NCBI RefSeq assembly: GCF_002754195.1
Contig: NZ_PEEU01000001.1
Coordinates: forward strand, 4,650,001-4,714,000
Direction: 5' to 3'
DNA from: Flavobacterium sp. 9
GTDB lineage: Bacteria; Bacteroidota; Bacteroidia; Flavobacteriales; Flavobacteriaceae
Length of the DNA: 64,000 nucleotides
Shown in pieces: positions 24,404-34,268 of this stretch. The translations under genes and the position numbers were made by a program. The stretch's first letter is position 1. Every line of letters begins with the position of its first letter. The notes beneath the pieces were generated by a model that saw nothing but the letters and a program-made list of their open reading frames with translations, was not told the origin of the DNA and did not search any database.

Positions 24404-25543
24404 TTATTGAACACATCTGAAACCAATATGATTTGCGGGTGATTTATAATCTCCTTTTCCTCTTGTTCCTACCATATAACGTGTACAATATTGATCAGTA
24501 CATAAAAATGATCCTCCGCGTTGTACTTTTTTAGGCAAGTTTGGCTCTCCCGGATCATAAGAAGATTCAGGACCTTGCGGATTTTTGGTGACTTTTCCGT
24601 TTTCACTTAAAACAGAATAATAATCGGCAGTATACCAATCGTTTGTCCATTCCCAAACATTTCCTCCAATATCATAAAGTCCATAAGGATTTGGCTCAAA
24701 TTGAGCAGTAGGAGCGATGCCAATATAGCCATCTTCTCCGGTATCTCCTTTTTCTATAGGAAAGTTTCCTTGATAGATATTAGCCTGAAATTTTCCTTTA
24801 GGTTTTAAGGTATTTCCCCAAGCGTATAATTGTCCTGATTTTCCGCCGCGAGCAGCAAATTCCCATTCCGCTTCTGTTGGTAATCTTTTGCCTGCCCATT
24901 TCGCGTAAGCGGCAGCATCGTCATAGGATACCTGAACTACAGGATATTTTTCTCTTCCTTTTATAGAACTTCCGGCTCCTTCCGGATGTCTCCAGTCAGC
25001 TCCTTGAACATAAGACCACCATTGCATATAATTGCCCAGATTTACTTTTGCCTGAGTAGGAGTAAAAACGGCCGATCCTGCAACTAAATTTTCTAATGGA
25101 GCATCAGGATATTCTTCGTGTGTTGGTTTTATTTCGGCCAATGTTACATAACCCGTTGCTTTTACAAAAGCTTCAAATTGTTCGTTTGTCACTTCTGTTT
25201 GATCCATATAAAAGCCATCTACATAAACTCGATGAATTGGTGCAGCATCTTTGGTAACTCCTTTTATGCTGCATAAACTTTCATCTTCTACATTGCTTCC
25301 CATAGAATATTCTCCACCGGGAATCCAAACCATTCCTTTTGGCGCTTTGCCTGTTGGTTTGTTTTTATTTTCTATGGTTGGTTTAAACAAAGAAGTTTCT
25401 GAAGCGTTTGGAGTTTCGGCACAATCCATTGCTGTCAATTTTTCTTTTGGAACAATAAGCTTGGTATAACCATAAGCTATTGAAATTATAGAAATTGTAA
25501 GTATGGCTAAAATCCAATAAGTTTTATTTTTCATTATAGTCAT
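24404..25543 (-). CDS. Formylglycine-generating enzyme (SUMF1-type)
   Basis: A 379-residue protein with an N-terminal membrane anchor (YWILAILTISIISIAYGY). The SUMF1 domain spans about 65-379: GMVWIPGGEYSMGS, then VYVDGFYMDQTEVTNEQFEA, RLPTEAEWEFAARGG, YGLYDIGGNVWEWTNDWY and RGGSFLCTDQYCTRYM. The last holds a Cys-x4-Cys pair matching the copper/redox cysteines of true FGE. It converts the active-site Cys of sulfatases to formylglycine using oxygen. A sulfatase of the Cys type (28743-31184) lies three genes upstream on the same strand, so a functional pair is likely. A second ATG at codon 4 is an alternative start. Confidence 0.9.
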   Translation of the reverse strand: MTIMKNKTYWILAILTISIISIAYGYTKLIVPKEKLTAMDCAETPNASETSLFKPTIENKNKPTGKAPKGMVWIPGGEYSMGSNVEDESLCSIKGVTKDAAPIHRVYVDGFYMDQTEVTNEQFEAFVKATGYVTLAEIKPTHEEYPDAPLENLVAGSAVFTPTQAKVNLGNYMQWWSYVQGADWRHPEGAGSSIKGREKYPVVQVSYDDAAAYAKWAGKRLPTEAEWEFAARGGKSGQLYAWGNTLKPKGKFQANIYQGNFPIEKGDTGEDGYIGIAPTAQFEPNPYGLYDIGGNVWEWTNDWYTADYYSVLSENGKVTKNPQGPESSYDPGEPNLPKKVQRGGSFLCTDQYCTRYMVGTRGKGDYKSPANHIGFRCVQ

Positions 25544-25654
25544 TTTATTTGTACGTAAATTATTATAAATATAGTAAAATATGGTCGTTAATAGGTTGTA
25601 AAGTTAAAAAAATAACTTTATAAACCCTATTTATTCGATATGGTTACTATAGAT

Positions 25655-26647
25655 TTATTTATCTTCTTGAACTTCAACAACTTCGTATTTGTCTTTACCG
25701 TCTACTTGAACAGGTTGATAGTAGGTTTCTCCAAATTTTACATATTTAGCATCTCCTATCGTAACTTCTTCACCACCTTCAGGTAAGTTATCTACAAGAG
25801 TTCCAGCGGTTGGCGCTACTACTTTGTACGAGCTGCCATCTTTTTCATAATAGGTTCCTCCGTAGTAATAATTATTGACGGTTCCGGTATTGACCGTTTC
25901 GGCTCCACTTGGAATATTATTTACTGTTCCTCCAACTGGTGCAGGTACTGCCGTATAACCTCCGCTTGACGAGGTATACCAAACTCCCTGATCATAATGA
26001 TATTGGGTGCTTTCTACACTAACTACAATTGCTGTTACTGCCAATGTTGCTACGAAAAATCCCCACGGATGCCAAACTGGTCCCCAATAAAATGGGTGAT
26101 AAGGACGTGGATAATAAGGATGGTAACAATTGTATCTATAACCTCCATAACGATAAGGAGGACGAGCATATGGTCGCACGCCCGGTCTTACAACGGTATT
26201 ACGGTTGTTACGAACATGTACACTATTGTTTACATTGATATTTACATTGTTTCTATTTCTGTTAACTGTATTACCGCTAATATTGTTTCTATTGCCGGTT
26301 TTGTTTCTGTTTACAGTATTATTTGAGTTTCTGTTATTGATTGATTTATCTCCAATTTTTGAATTTGAAGAAGGTCTGTTAATTTTATTGGTTCCGGAAC
26401 CATTAGCTCCAGGTCTGTTGGCTGTTGAAGGTCTTTTAACACCTGAACCAGATGAAGGTCTGTTTACCGCAGGTCTTGCTTGATTTGCCGGTCTGCTTAC
26501 AGCTGGTCTTTGACCTCCGCCGCCACCTCTGTGTCCTCCGCCACCGCCACCATGGCGTTGGGCAATACTATCAATTGAAATCAAAAAAAATGATCCCATT
26601 AAGCACATTAGTGCTAATTTTCTAAGAGTCTTTTTTATACTTTTCAT
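25655..26647 (-). CDS. DUF6515 family secreted protein, Gly/Asn-rich
   Basis: A 330-residue protein with a signal peptide (LALMCLMGSFFLISIDSIAQ). Residues about 30-160 are low complexity (Gly/His, Arg-Pro, then Asn-rich) and surely disordered. The middle has Tyr/Pro repeats (YRYGGYRYNCYHPYYPRPYH) and a hydrophobic segment (VATLAVTAIVVSV, about 199-211). The C-terminal third repeats a unit with YYEKDGSSYKVVAPTAGTLV, then NLPEGGEEVTIGDAKYVKFG. The latter is the DUF6515 hallmark. Function unknown; probably cell-envelope associated. It sits in the sulfatase locus. Confidence 0.75.
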   Translation of the reverse strand: MKSIKKTLRKLALMCLMGSFFLISIDSIAQRHGGGGGGHRGGGGGQRPAVSRPANQARPAVNRPSSGSGVKRPSTANRPGANGSGTNKINRPSSNSKIGDKSINNRNSNNTVNRNKTGNRNNISGNTVNRNRNNVNINVNNSVHVRNNRNTVVRPGVRPYARPPYRYGGYRYNCYHPYYPRPYHPFYWGPVWHPWGFFVATLAVTAIVVSVESTQYHYDQGVWYTSSSGGYTAVPAPVGGTVNNIPSGAETVNTGTVNNYYYGGTYYEKDGSSYKVVAPTAGTLVDNLPEGGEEVTIGDAKYVKFGETYYQPVQVDGKDKYEVVEVQEDK

Positions 26648-26767
26648 TTTCAGTGTTTTATGTCCATTAAAATTATTAAAAATAAATAAGAATATTAGTG
26701 AAAATTAGAAAAATCATCTTACATTTTATCTTTTCAGAAGATGATAATTTGAATCTAACTCATTTAA

Positions 26768-27973
26768 TTAGAGAGAAATATCCCATTGTACTCTAAATCG
26801 CCATCCTGCTTCTAATGGCAATGTTTTGTCTTGAAAACTAAAATAACTTACTTCAGAAGTTAATTTGTTTTTATGCCCTTTAAAAAACCAATTGAAGGTA
26901 AGTGTTGTTTCATCTTGTAAGTTTTGCCTAAAATCATTGTCTGGACGATATGCGGCATGTCTCGCGGCCATTTCTAAATGTTCCGGCCACCAGTGAAATG
27001 CATTATGAAAAAAATAACCAGCCTGAACATAATATCCTTTTAAAGTAGTTGTGTCATTATTATTCAGTTTATCGATAATTTGTTTGGTGTGCCATTCGCT
27101 TTGCCAGGAAAAGCCACGATACATAAAAGCACTTTCAAAATTCCATTGATTCACGCGATATTGTCCCGGTAATCCGTTTTCATAACCTTCTAAAGATCCT
27201 CCGCCTGCTTGCGAAAATCGGGTATATGGACTTCTGTTTGTTAGTACCGAAAAAGCAATAATAGGAGTTGGTTTTTCATGAAACTCGATATCACTTCCTT
27301 CAAAATCAAGAAATCTTCCTAAAAAATTCCATTGTGTTCTTCCAAAATACATTAGATTATTATCGTCATTTGATGTATTGCCTCTTCCGGTTCCGGTTAA
27401 AGCGGCTACCCAATAATTAAAATCAGCAATTCCTTTTCCTTTAAGATGACCGTTTATTTCAACTCCCATTTGTCTGTCTACTGTAAACGGACGATTGATA
27501 AGGGAGCGATCTACAGTTTGTTGTTCGCCGCTACTGATAAAACGTTCGCGCGTATATTCGACTTTCCACTGACCGACTTTAAAACTTAACCATTCCCATT
27601 TTTCAATCATAAGCCTAAAATCAAGCAAATTAGATTGACTAAGTTCATATTCCCAATAATATTTTAACCAAGGTTCAAATGCGTGACCGCCTACTTTTAA
27701 TCTGGCACGATTAATTTTGAAAGTGGTTTCTTTATCCTTGCTGTAATCATCGTATGTTAAAGGATCCTGATCATTTGGTGTAGAAAATCGAAATTGAAAT
27801 CGGCTTTGTAGTTGAAAAAGAAATTTATTATCTCTTGTTCGAAGTTCAATTCCTTTATTGCCATAACTAACATTGATTAATTTTGTAGTGTCTTTTTTCT
27901 GTTGCGCATTTGCAGAAATAAGACTTAAAAACAATAACAGTACAGATAGGTTTCTTTTGATTTGGCTGTGCAT
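26768..27973 (-). CDS. Porin, OprP/OprO family
   Basis: A 401-residue protein. I start it at the ATG of MHSQIKRNLSVLLLFLSLIS (signal peptide ending ANAQQ), not at the upstream in-frame start, which would run through the end of the preceding gene. The mature part is beta-barrel-like: RLKVGGHAFEPWLKYYWEYE, FKVGQWKVEYTRERF, ELSQSNLLDFRLMIEKWEWL and the C-terminal GWRFRVQWDISL ending in an aromatic-rich strand. It matches phosphate-selective porins O and P in layout. It probably passes anions such as sulfate or phosphate, which suits the sulfatase next to it (inference). Confidence 0.8.
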   Translation of the reverse strand: MHSQIKRNLSVLLLFLSLISANAQQKKDTTKLINVSYGNKGIELRTRDNKFLFQLQSRFQFRFSTPNDQDPLTYDDYSKDKETTFKINRARLKVGGHAFEPWLKYYWEYELSQSNLLDFRLMIEKWEWLSFKVGQWKVEYTRERFISSGEQQTVDRSLINRPFTVDRQMGVEINGHLKGKGIADFNYWVAALTGTGRGNTSNDDNNLMYFGRTQWNFLGRFLDFEGSDIEFHEKPTPIIAFSVLTNRSPYTRFSQAGGGSLEGYENGLPGQYRVNQWNFESAFMYRGFSWQSEWHTKQIIDKLNNNDTTTLKGYYVQAGYFFHNAFHWWPEHLEMAARHAAYRPDNDFRQNLQDETTLTFNWFFKGHKNKLTSEVSYFSFQDKTLPLEAGWRFRVQWDISL

Positions 27974-28026
27974 ATATTTGATTTTAATATATAGTTCTAT
28001 GTTTTTCTTTCTGAATATTTTAGATT

Positions 28027-28614
28027 TTAACCACCAAAGTTTTTTGCAATTCCAAGTCCAATTCCCCAACTATCGTAGGCGTTCCATTTAAAATCATAAC
28101 TAAAAGTTCCAAAAACTTCCCATCCTTTTGGCAATTCATAACCATATTCGGCTCCGGCGCGAGTTAGAAAATAATCTTCTTCTTTAGCAAATTCTCCTCC
28201 CATTCCTAGTAAAAAACTCCAGTGATCGTTGAGTTTGTAAATTCCCATTAGGGCAGGAGCAATTGGGTAACTTCTTTCTACGGTTTCTTTATCATCGCCA
28301 CTTTCCAGATTTTTTTCGACCTTAAATTTTTCAATTATAAAGTCAGTATGTAAACCAATCGCCCATTTTTTACTTAAATGATAAGTATAATCAACTCCCC
28401 ACGCAGGTAAACTCAAAACTTCTCTGTTTCCTTCGTCGTCTCTGCCTTCAAAAACATGAACATGATTGATGGAAATTCCAATTTGATGATGTGGTTTAAA
28501 AACTTCATTTTCCTCTTTTTCCTGAGCTGTAATTTTGTTTGGGAAGAAAATCGATAAACTAAAAATGATAGCTAAAAAGGAACTTTTCTTTAAATAACTA
28601 TTTATATCACACAT
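28027..28614 (-). CDS. Outer membrane beta-barrel protein of unknown function
   Basis: A 195-residue protein. The N-terminus (SSFLAIIFSLSIFFPNKITAQ) is a signal peptide. The rest has alternating short strands: HQIGISINHVHVFEG, then WGVDYTYHLSKKWAIGLHTD, ALMGIYKLNDHWSFLLGMGG and TFSYDFKWNAYDSWGIGLGI. This suggests an 8-stranded outer-membrane barrel. I do not recognise a family. It follows the sulfatase after a terminator and precedes the porin by 53 bp, so it is part of the same locus. Confidence 0.6.
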   Translation of the reverse strand: MCDINSYLKKSSFLAIIFSLSIFFPNKITAQEKEENEVFKPHHQIGISINHVHVFEGRDDEGNREVLSLPAWGVDYTYHLSKKWAIGLHTDFIIEKFKVEKNLESGDDKETVERSYPIAPALMGIYKLNDHWSFLLGMGGEFAKEEDYFLTRAGAEYGYELPKGWEVFGTFSYDFKWNAYDSWGIGLGIAKNFGG

Positions 28615-28674
28615 TTTGATAATTTATTAATGAAACGTTTATTTCGAAGTAAAAAAGAATAATTACTTTTAAAG

Positions 28675-28726
28675 AAAAGAGGTATTTGCTGCCCATTTTA
28701 CTGTACATGACAAATACCTCTTTTTA
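28675..28726 (-). terminator. Terminator of the arylsulfatase gene
   Basis: A 14-bp stem AAAAGAGGTATTTG / CAAATACCTCTTTT with a 22-base loop. It lies between the sulfatase and the barrel protein. Confidence 0.75.
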
Positions 28727-28742
28727 GATTATAGATTTAAAA

Positions 28743-31184
28743 TTAATCTCTGTTCAAAGCTCTTTTTGCTTCACTGTTTAGATCCGAATATTCGATTTTT
28801 CCGACATTGATACCAACGCCATAAATTTCTCCGCCTTTAAATTCACCAGGCGTTTTGTATTCTTTACTTACTGCATCACCGCTGTCAAATCCAACACAAA
28901 GTCCGTCTCCGGAAAGTGTGAATTTACCGGTTTGAGTTCTCATTGGTCCTGAAGCAACTTCTTTTCCATCAATATAAAGTTTCATTTTTCCAATTGATTC
29001 ACCATTTGGTCCTGCTTTTTCTCGGGTAAATTCCATACCAAAAACATGTTTTCCAGGTGTAATTTCAACATTCGAAGTAAATCTTTGTTCAGGAGCAATT
29101 CCTAAGAAATTGTACACATAATTCAGTTTTTTGTCTTTTAGAAATAAAGCATGTCCGCCAAAACGAGATCCGTGTGCAAAAAGAACTCCGGAAGCATTCG
29201 CATCTTTTAGATCAACATCGGCAACAATTTTATAAGAACGTCCACGAACATTTACTGCAACACCTTCCGGCACCGGAGCAGTTCCAGGATAATAAACATA
29301 TTGATCGCGAGGCGCTTCAGATGAAGGTCTTTCTGTTCCTAAAACTTCAATAGCCGAACGGTCATCAAGTGGCAATACAAGATTTTTGGCAGCTTCTGAA
29401 TTCCAGTCAGCAATTAATTCTTTTAATTTATCCGGATATTTTTTTGCCAAATTGTTAGATTCAGCTCTGTCAATATCAGTGTTATAAAGTTCCCATTCGT
29501 CTTTGTCAAAGTTTCCTTTTCCAACAAGTGGCGCATGTAATGCTACTGCTTTCCAGCCATCTTTCCATAAAGCGCGGCTTCCTAACATAGCAAAATACTG
29601 AATGTGTTTTTGAGTTTTTGCATCTGGTGCAGCATCAAAAGTATATTTCATTGATACTCCCGATAATGGATATTGCGGAATTCCACGATATACTTTTGGC
29701 ATTTCGACACCACAAACCTCTAATAATGTAGGAACAATATCTGTAGAATGGTGAAATTGATTGCGGACTTCTCCTTTTGCTTTTATTCCTTTTGGCCATG
29801 AAATCACTAACGGATCGCAAGTTCCACCCGCATATTCACTATATCTTTTAAACATTTTAAAAGGAGTAGAAAATGCAGCTGCCCAACCTGTTGGATAATG
29901 CTCATAGGTGTCCGGACCGCCTAGTTTGTCAAGATATTTTAGGTTTTCTTTTAGTTCATCAGGATATCCGTTGAAGAATTTATTTTCGTTAACAGAACCA
30001 GATGGAGATCCTTCTCCAGAAGCGCCATTATCAGCAGCATACAAAACAATTGTGTTTTCTAATTGTCCTGTTTTTTCTAAATAATCAATAATACGTCCCA
30101 CTTGTGCATCAGTATATTCAGAGAAACCTGCGTAAACTTCAGCCAATCTTGAGAATAATTTCTTTTCATCTGCACTTAGTTTATTCCAATCTAAAACTTC
30201 ATCGCCCGGATTCGAAACTCCCGGAGGAAGCGGATTGAATTTGTCAAAGTTAGTTCCCTTTGGAATAATTCCTTTGGCGATCATTCTAGGCAAAACCCAT
30301 TTTCGGTATGCGTCATAACCATCGTCAAATTTACCTTTATATTTAGCTATATATTCTTCCGGAGCATGATGCGGAGCGTGATTTGCACCCGGACAATACC
30401 ACATAAACCAAGGTTTAGAAGGATTTGTGGCTTGTTGATCACGAATATATTCTAAGGCATGATCTGCTAAATCTTTAGATAAATGATAACCATCTTCCGG
30501 TCCGTATTTTGCTTCTGTAAAGTGATTGTCTTCAACTAAATCAGGATACCATTGATTGGTTTCTCCACCAAGAAAACCGTAGTAGCGATCAAATCCCATT
30601 TGCAAAGGCCATGTGCTTCGATCTCCTCCTGATGCAACATCTTGCTCAGGCACGTTATGATCTTTTCCTATCCAGAAAGTACTCCATCCATTATCCTGCA
30701 AAACTTGCCCGATTGTCGCAACTTGTTTTGGCAATCTTCCACTTGCTCCCGGATAACCCGCTGCAGCTTCTGTAATTGCAGCCATACCATTTAAATGATG
30801 ATTTCGACCAGTTAATAAAGTAGAACGAGTTGGGGAACATAATGCTGTAGTATGCCATTGTGTATAAATCAGCCCGTTATCTGCCAATTTTTGCAAAGTT
30901 GGCATGTTGATTCCTCCTCCAAATGGTGACCAGGCTGCAAGACCGGTATCATCATATAAAATAAATAATATATTTGGAGCGCCTTTTGGAGCTACTTTAG
31001 GAGTATAAGGAGTCCAGTCTTCTTTTGAGTCACGAATGTCCAGACTAACTTTACCTTTAAAAGTTTCCTTTGTAATTTGTTGAGGATCTGCTTGGGCAGA
31101 TATTTTTGGTGTCATGCCGGGCAAAAGGCATAGTAGAAATAAAGCGATACTTTTTTTAAGCATCCTATTAGTACTGGTTTTCAT
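28743..31184 (-). CDS. Arylsulfatase
   Basis: An 813-residue protein with a signal peptide (IALFLLCLLPGMTPKISAQ). The sulfatase domain begins NILFILYDDTGLAAWSPFGG (metal Asp pair). The active-site signature is ALCSPTRSTLLTGR, where the Cys is to be converted to formylglycine. Other active-site elements are FWIGKDHNVP (the usual GKWH with Trp replaced by Asp but Lys and His kept), APHHAPEEYI and LYAADNGASGEG. The C-terminal 200 residues form a beta-rich accessory region. It hydrolyses sulfate esters in the periplasm. Its activating FGE is encoded in the same locus. Confidence 0.92.
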   Translation of the reverse strand: MKTSTNRMLKKSIALFLLCLLPGMTPKISAQADPQQITKETFKGKVSLDIRDSKEDWTPYTPKVAPKGAPNILFILYDDTGLAAWSPFGGGINMPTLQKLADNGLIYTQWHTTALCSPTRSTLLTGRNHHLNGMAAITEAAAGYPGASGRLPKQVATIGQVLQDNGWSTFWIGKDHNVPEQDVASGGDRSTWPLQMGFDRYYGFLGGETNQWYPDLVEDNHFTEAKYGPEDGYHLSKDLADHALEYIRDQQATNPSKPWFMWYCPGANHAPHHAPEEYIAKYKGKFDDGYDAYRKWVLPRMIAKGIIPKGTNFDKFNPLPPGVSNPGDEVLDWNKLSADEKKLFSRLAEVYAGFSEYTDAQVGRIIDYLEKTGQLENTIVLYAADNGASGEGSPSGSVNENKFFNGYPDELKENLKYLDKLGGPDTYEHYPTGWAAAFSTPFKMFKRYSEYAGGTCDPLVISWPKGIKAKGEVRNQFHHSTDIVPTLLEVCGVEMPKVYRGIPQYPLSGVSMKYTFDAAPDAKTQKHIQYFAMLGSRALWKDGWKAVALHAPLVGKGNFDKDEWELYNTDIDRAESNNLAKKYPDKLKELIADWNSEAAKNLVLPLDDRSAIEVLGTERPSSEAPRDQYVYYPGTAPVPEGVAVNVRGRSYKIVADVDLKDANASGVLFAHGSRFGGHALFLKDKKLNYVYNFLGIAPEQRFTSNVEITPGKHVFGMEFTREKAGPNGESIGKMKLYIDGKEVASGPMRTQTGKFTLSGDGLCVGFDSGDAVSKEYKTPGEFKGGEIYGVGINVGKIEYSDLNSEAKRALNRD

Positions 31185-31507
31185 AATTTAGTGGTATTAG
31201 TTATTATTGATTTTCTTGTCTTGATTATTAATGCAATTCTTGAATTTTCGATAAAATTTAACCTGTAAAAAATAATGTAACCTGATTTATGCTTTTATTA
31301 AATTTATTTTGTGTCCTTCTATAATGTTTTTGGGATGATAAAGCTTCGAATAAAAATTTTCTTAAAAACTCAAAATTAAAAAATAAAAATTCTAACAGCC
31401 TTATTATTAGACTTCAAGTTGTTTCATTTTATAATTTGCAACAGTAAAAAATTAGATTTTGTCTTATTTGTATTTCATTTTATAGAATGATAAGATTTTT
31501 TAAAGTC
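31185..31507. other. Intergenic region upstream of the sulfatase
   Basis: AT-rich, between the divergent sulfatase and pyrD genes. No ORF or repeat shared with other loci was seen. The right edge bears a terminator-like hairpin (31508-31552) that has no matching gene. Confidence 0.5.
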
Positions 31508-31552
31508 AAATCATCTGAAAGGTGAATTAGAAAATTCAGATGATTTGTTTTT
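31508..31552 (+). terminator. Orphan terminator-like hairpin
   Basis: AAATCATCTGAA (31508-31519) pairs perfectly with TTCAGATGATTT (31535-31546) and is followed by GTTTTTG. No plus-strand gene lies upstream; the nearest is the sulfatase, which reads away. Confidence 0.55.
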
Positions 31553-31583
31553 GTAAAAAAGAGCCATTTTCAAGTATTATAAT

Positions 31584-31591
31584 TAAATTTG
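31584..31591 (+). promoter_or_regulatory. Putative -7 element of pyrD
   Basis: TAAATTTG, a match to TAnnTTTG. It overlaps the in-frame TTG at 31589, so translation from that codon is unlikely; it supports the ATG at 31619. Confidence 0.5.
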
Positions 31592-31618
31592 CATCCAAAA
31601 AACTACAACACAACTCTT

Positions 31619-32653
31619 ATGTATAAATTGATAATTCGCCCGATACTTTTTTGGTTTGATCCGGAAGAAGTACATTATTTTACTTTTTCATTTGTTAAAT
31701 TCATTTCAAAAATACCAGGAGTTTCGTCAATAATCAGAGGGATTTACGAAGTAAAAGACAGTCGTTTAGAGCGTGAAGTTTTCGGGATTAAATTCAAAAA
31801 TCCAGTAGGACTTGCGGCAGGATTCGATAAAGATGCTAAGTTGTACAAAGAGCTTTCTGACTTTGGTTTTGGTTTCATCGAAATCGGAACTGTAACGCCA
31901 GTTGGTCAGGAAGGAAATCCTAAGAAACGTTTATTTCGTTTGAAAGAAGATCAGGCAATTATTAACCGAATGGGTTTTAATAATGGCGGAGTTCTTGAAG
32001 CCGTAGAACGTTTAAAAAAGAATTCAGGAGTTTTAATTGGAGGAAATATTGGAAAAAACAAAGTAACGCCAAACGAAAATGCTGTTGATGATTACATCAT
32101 TTGCTTTGATGCTTTGTTTGATCATGTAGATTATTTTGTTGTGAATGTAAGTTCGCCAAATACTCCAAATCTAAGAGCGCTACAAGACAAAGAACCTTTG
32201 ACAGCTTTATTGCAAACATTACAAAACAGAAATGTAGAAAAGCAAAAAACAAGTAATCAAAAAATAAAACCAATACTTTTAAAAATTGCTCCGGATCTTA
32301 CAGACGAGCAATTATTGGATATTATTGATATTGTAAAAACGACTCAAATTGCTGGTGTAATTGCTACAAATACAACAATTTCAAGAGACGGATTACAATC
32401 TGAAAATCAATCTGAAATGGGCGGATTATCAGGAAAACCATTAACAAAACGTTCGACGGAAGTAATTCGTTTTCTTTCGGAAAAAAGCAATAAAGCATTT
32501 CCAATTATTGGAGTAGGAGGAATTCATTCTGCAGATGATGCCATCGAAAAGCTAAATGCCGGAGCAAGTTTAGTACAATTGTACACCGGTTTTATTTATG
32601 AAGGTCCAGCCTTGATAAAAGCAATCAATAAAAAAGTTTTGAAGAATTTGTAA
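31619..32653 (+). CDS. pyrD: Dihydroorotate dehydrogenase (quinone), class 2
   Basis: A 344-residue protein from the ATG at 31619 ([20 protein letters not shown]). The N-terminal helical region is the membrane-contacting quinone tunnel of class 2 enzymes. FMN-binding motifs include [45 protein letters not shown] and the catalytic Ser loop [15 protein letters not shown], then [11 protein letters not shown]. It oxidises dihydroorotate to orotate in pyrimidine synthesis with quinone as acceptor. An upstream in-frame TTG would add 10 residues but lies in the promoter. Confidence 0.95.
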   Translation: MYKLIIRPILFWFDPEEVHYFTFSFVKFISKIPGVSSIIRGIYEVKDSRLEREVFGIKFKNPVGLAAGFDKDAKLYKELSDFGFGFIEIGTVTPVGQEGNPKKRLFRLKEDQAIINRMGFNNGGVLEAVERLKKNSGVLIGGNIGKNKVTPNENAVDDYIICFDALFDHVDYFVVNVSSPNTPNLRALQDKEPLTALLQTLQNRNVEKQKTSNQKIKPILLKIAPDLTDEQLLDIIDIVKTTQIAGVIATNTTISRDGLQSENQSEMGGLSGKPLTKRSTEVIRFLSEKSNKAFPIIGVGGIHSADDAIEKLNAGASLVQLYTGFIYEGPALIKAINKKVLKNL

Positions 32654-32766
32654 TAAAAACGGTTAATTTAGAATATTACGTTTTTTTTATACAAATAATT
32701 AAAGAAAATTATAACTTTTATTTCTTTAAAAAAGAAACTAACTTAGCCTTTACAAAAGAATAAGCT

Positions 32767-33633
32767 TTGAATAAAGAAATCAAAATTATCGAATGTCCAC
32801 GTGATGCCATGCAAGGCATCAAAACCTTTATTCCCACAAAAAATAAAGTTACCTACATACAAGCTTTGCTTCGTGTGGGGTTTGATACCATTGATTTTGG
32901 GAGTTTTGTATCTCCCAAAGCTATTCCGCAAATGCAAGATACCGCTGAGGTTTTGGCGCAGCTTGATCTTTCGCAAACCACCAGTAAATTATTGGCTATA
33001 ATTGCAAATACGCAAGGAGCGCAATTAGCGGCAGAACACGAACCTATTCAATATTTAGGATTTCCGTTTTCTATATCTGAGAATTTTCAGATGAGAAATA
33101 CCCATAAAACCATCGCAGAATCATTGGTTACACTTGAAGAAATTCTTGAAATCGCCGATAAAAAAAATAAAGAAGTTGTAACCTATCTTTCAATGGGTTT
33201 CGGGAATCCTTACGGAGATCCATGGAATGTTGAAATTGTAGGCGAATGGACCGAAAAACTAGCAGGAATGGGCGTAAAAATATTATCGCTTTCAGATACT
33301 GTTGGTAGTTCTACGCCAGAAGTTATCACTTATCTTTTTTCGAATTTAATTCCAAAATATCCCCAAATTGAATTTGGCGCACATTTGCATACAACGCCAA
33401 ATAGTTGGTTTGAGAAAATAGAAGCAGCTTCAAATGCTGGTTGCACACGTTTTGATGGAGCAATTCAAGGATTTGGAGGCTGTCCAATGGCAACCGACAA
33501 ACTAACCGGAAATATGCCTACAGAAAAACTGATTTCTTATTTTACCGCCAATAAAAAAGTAACTGGATTAAACTCCTTAAGTTTTGAAAGTGCTTATAAT
33601 GAAGCATCAAAATTGTTTGGGAAATTTCACTAG
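32767..33633 (+). CDS. Hydroxymethylglutaryl-CoA lyase family protein
   Basis: A 288-residue TIM-barrel lyase of the HMGL-like family. It starts at a TTG (LNKEIKIIECPRDAMQG); no ATG fits the conserved N-terminus. Motifs: ECPRDAMQGI (metal Asp), GAHLHTTPN (metal His pair), and the HMG-CoA lyase loop QGFGGCPMATDKLTGNMPTE with the catalytic Cys. It cleaves HMG-CoA to acetyl-CoA and acetoacetate in leucine catabolism. It lies 113 bp after pyrD and is followed by a lipoprotein pair. The Cys-loop signature makes HMG-CoA lyase likelier than citramalate or isopropylmalate synthases. Confidence 0.9.
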   Translation: MNKEIKIIECPRDAMQGIKTFIPTKNKVTYIQALLRVGFDTIDFGSFVSPKAIPQMQDTAEVLAQLDLSQTTSKLLAIIANTQGAQLAAEHEPIQYLGFPFSISENFQMRNTHKTIAESLVTLEEILEIADKKNKEVVTYLSMGFGNPYGDPWNVEIVGEWTEKLAGMGVKILSLSDTVGSSTPEVITYLFSNLIPKYPQIEFGAHLHTTPNSWFEKIEAASNAGCTRFDGAIQGFGGCPMATDKLTGNMPTEKLISYFTANKKVTGLNSLSFESAYNEASKLFGKFH

Positions 33634-33716
33634 AAAAAGCTTATATTTACTTATATATCAGACAATAAGTAATCATAAATAATGTTATTCATTATTTAAT
33701 CAAATAAAAGCAAGCC

Positions 33717-34268
33717 ATGAAATCAAATTTCATTAGCAGAATTTCTAAGATTTTACTTTTAGTTTTCATGTTTTCTTCGTGCTCAAGTAATTTGGATTTT
33801 GATCAGGTTAACGATTTCAAAATAACGCCTGTTTTTGTAGCAAATCTCGCTTATTTTAATGTTCCTGCGACTCAGCTTATAAATGATGGAGATGCACAAA
33901 TAATTTATGATGTAAGCGAATTTAATGCTTTCAAAGATAAATTCTTTAGAGATAATCTAAAGAAAGCCGAGCTTGATTTTGAAGTTGAAAACACTATTGT
34001 CAGATCTTTTATATTAGATATCGTTCTTCTGGATGTTAATAATCAGGTGCTTGAAACGGATTCTTATAATGTGCCGGCTTATTCAGGAACTTCAAATGTT
34101 ATAAAATTTCCAACCGAAGTATTCGAAAATCAAAGATTAGATCTTTTAAAAAAAACAGCGAGACTTGGTTTTATTGTCAGAATGGATGGCGGACCTCCAT
34201 TAGACGCAAATAGTAAAGGAAGTTTAAAATTACGTTCCGGCGCAACTATTTATATGGAAATAGAATGA
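33717..34268 (+). CDS. Lipoprotein of unknown function
   Basis: A 183-residue protein with a lipobox (LLLVFMFSSC, Cys22). The body has beta-rich text (FKITPVFVANLAYFNVPATQ, then FILDIVLLDVNNQVLETD and KLRSGATIYMEIE). I do not recognise a family. Its stop overlaps the start of the next gene by 4 bases (ATGA), so the two are translationally coupled and probably act together at the outer membrane. Confidence 0.65.
   Translation: MKSNFISRISKILLLVFMFSSCSSNLDFDQVNDFKITPVFVANLAYFNVPATQLINDGDAQIIYDVSEFNAFKDKFFRDNLKKAELDFEVENTIVRSFILDIVLLDVNNQVLETDSYNVPAYSGTSNVIKFPTEVFENQRLDLLKKTARLGFIVRMDGGPPLDANSKGSLKLRSGATIYMEIE

Noticed and set aside
26768..28069. Longer porin starting at 28069
   Set aside because: It overlaps the barrel-protein gene's 3' end and would bury a clear signal peptide that begins at 27973.
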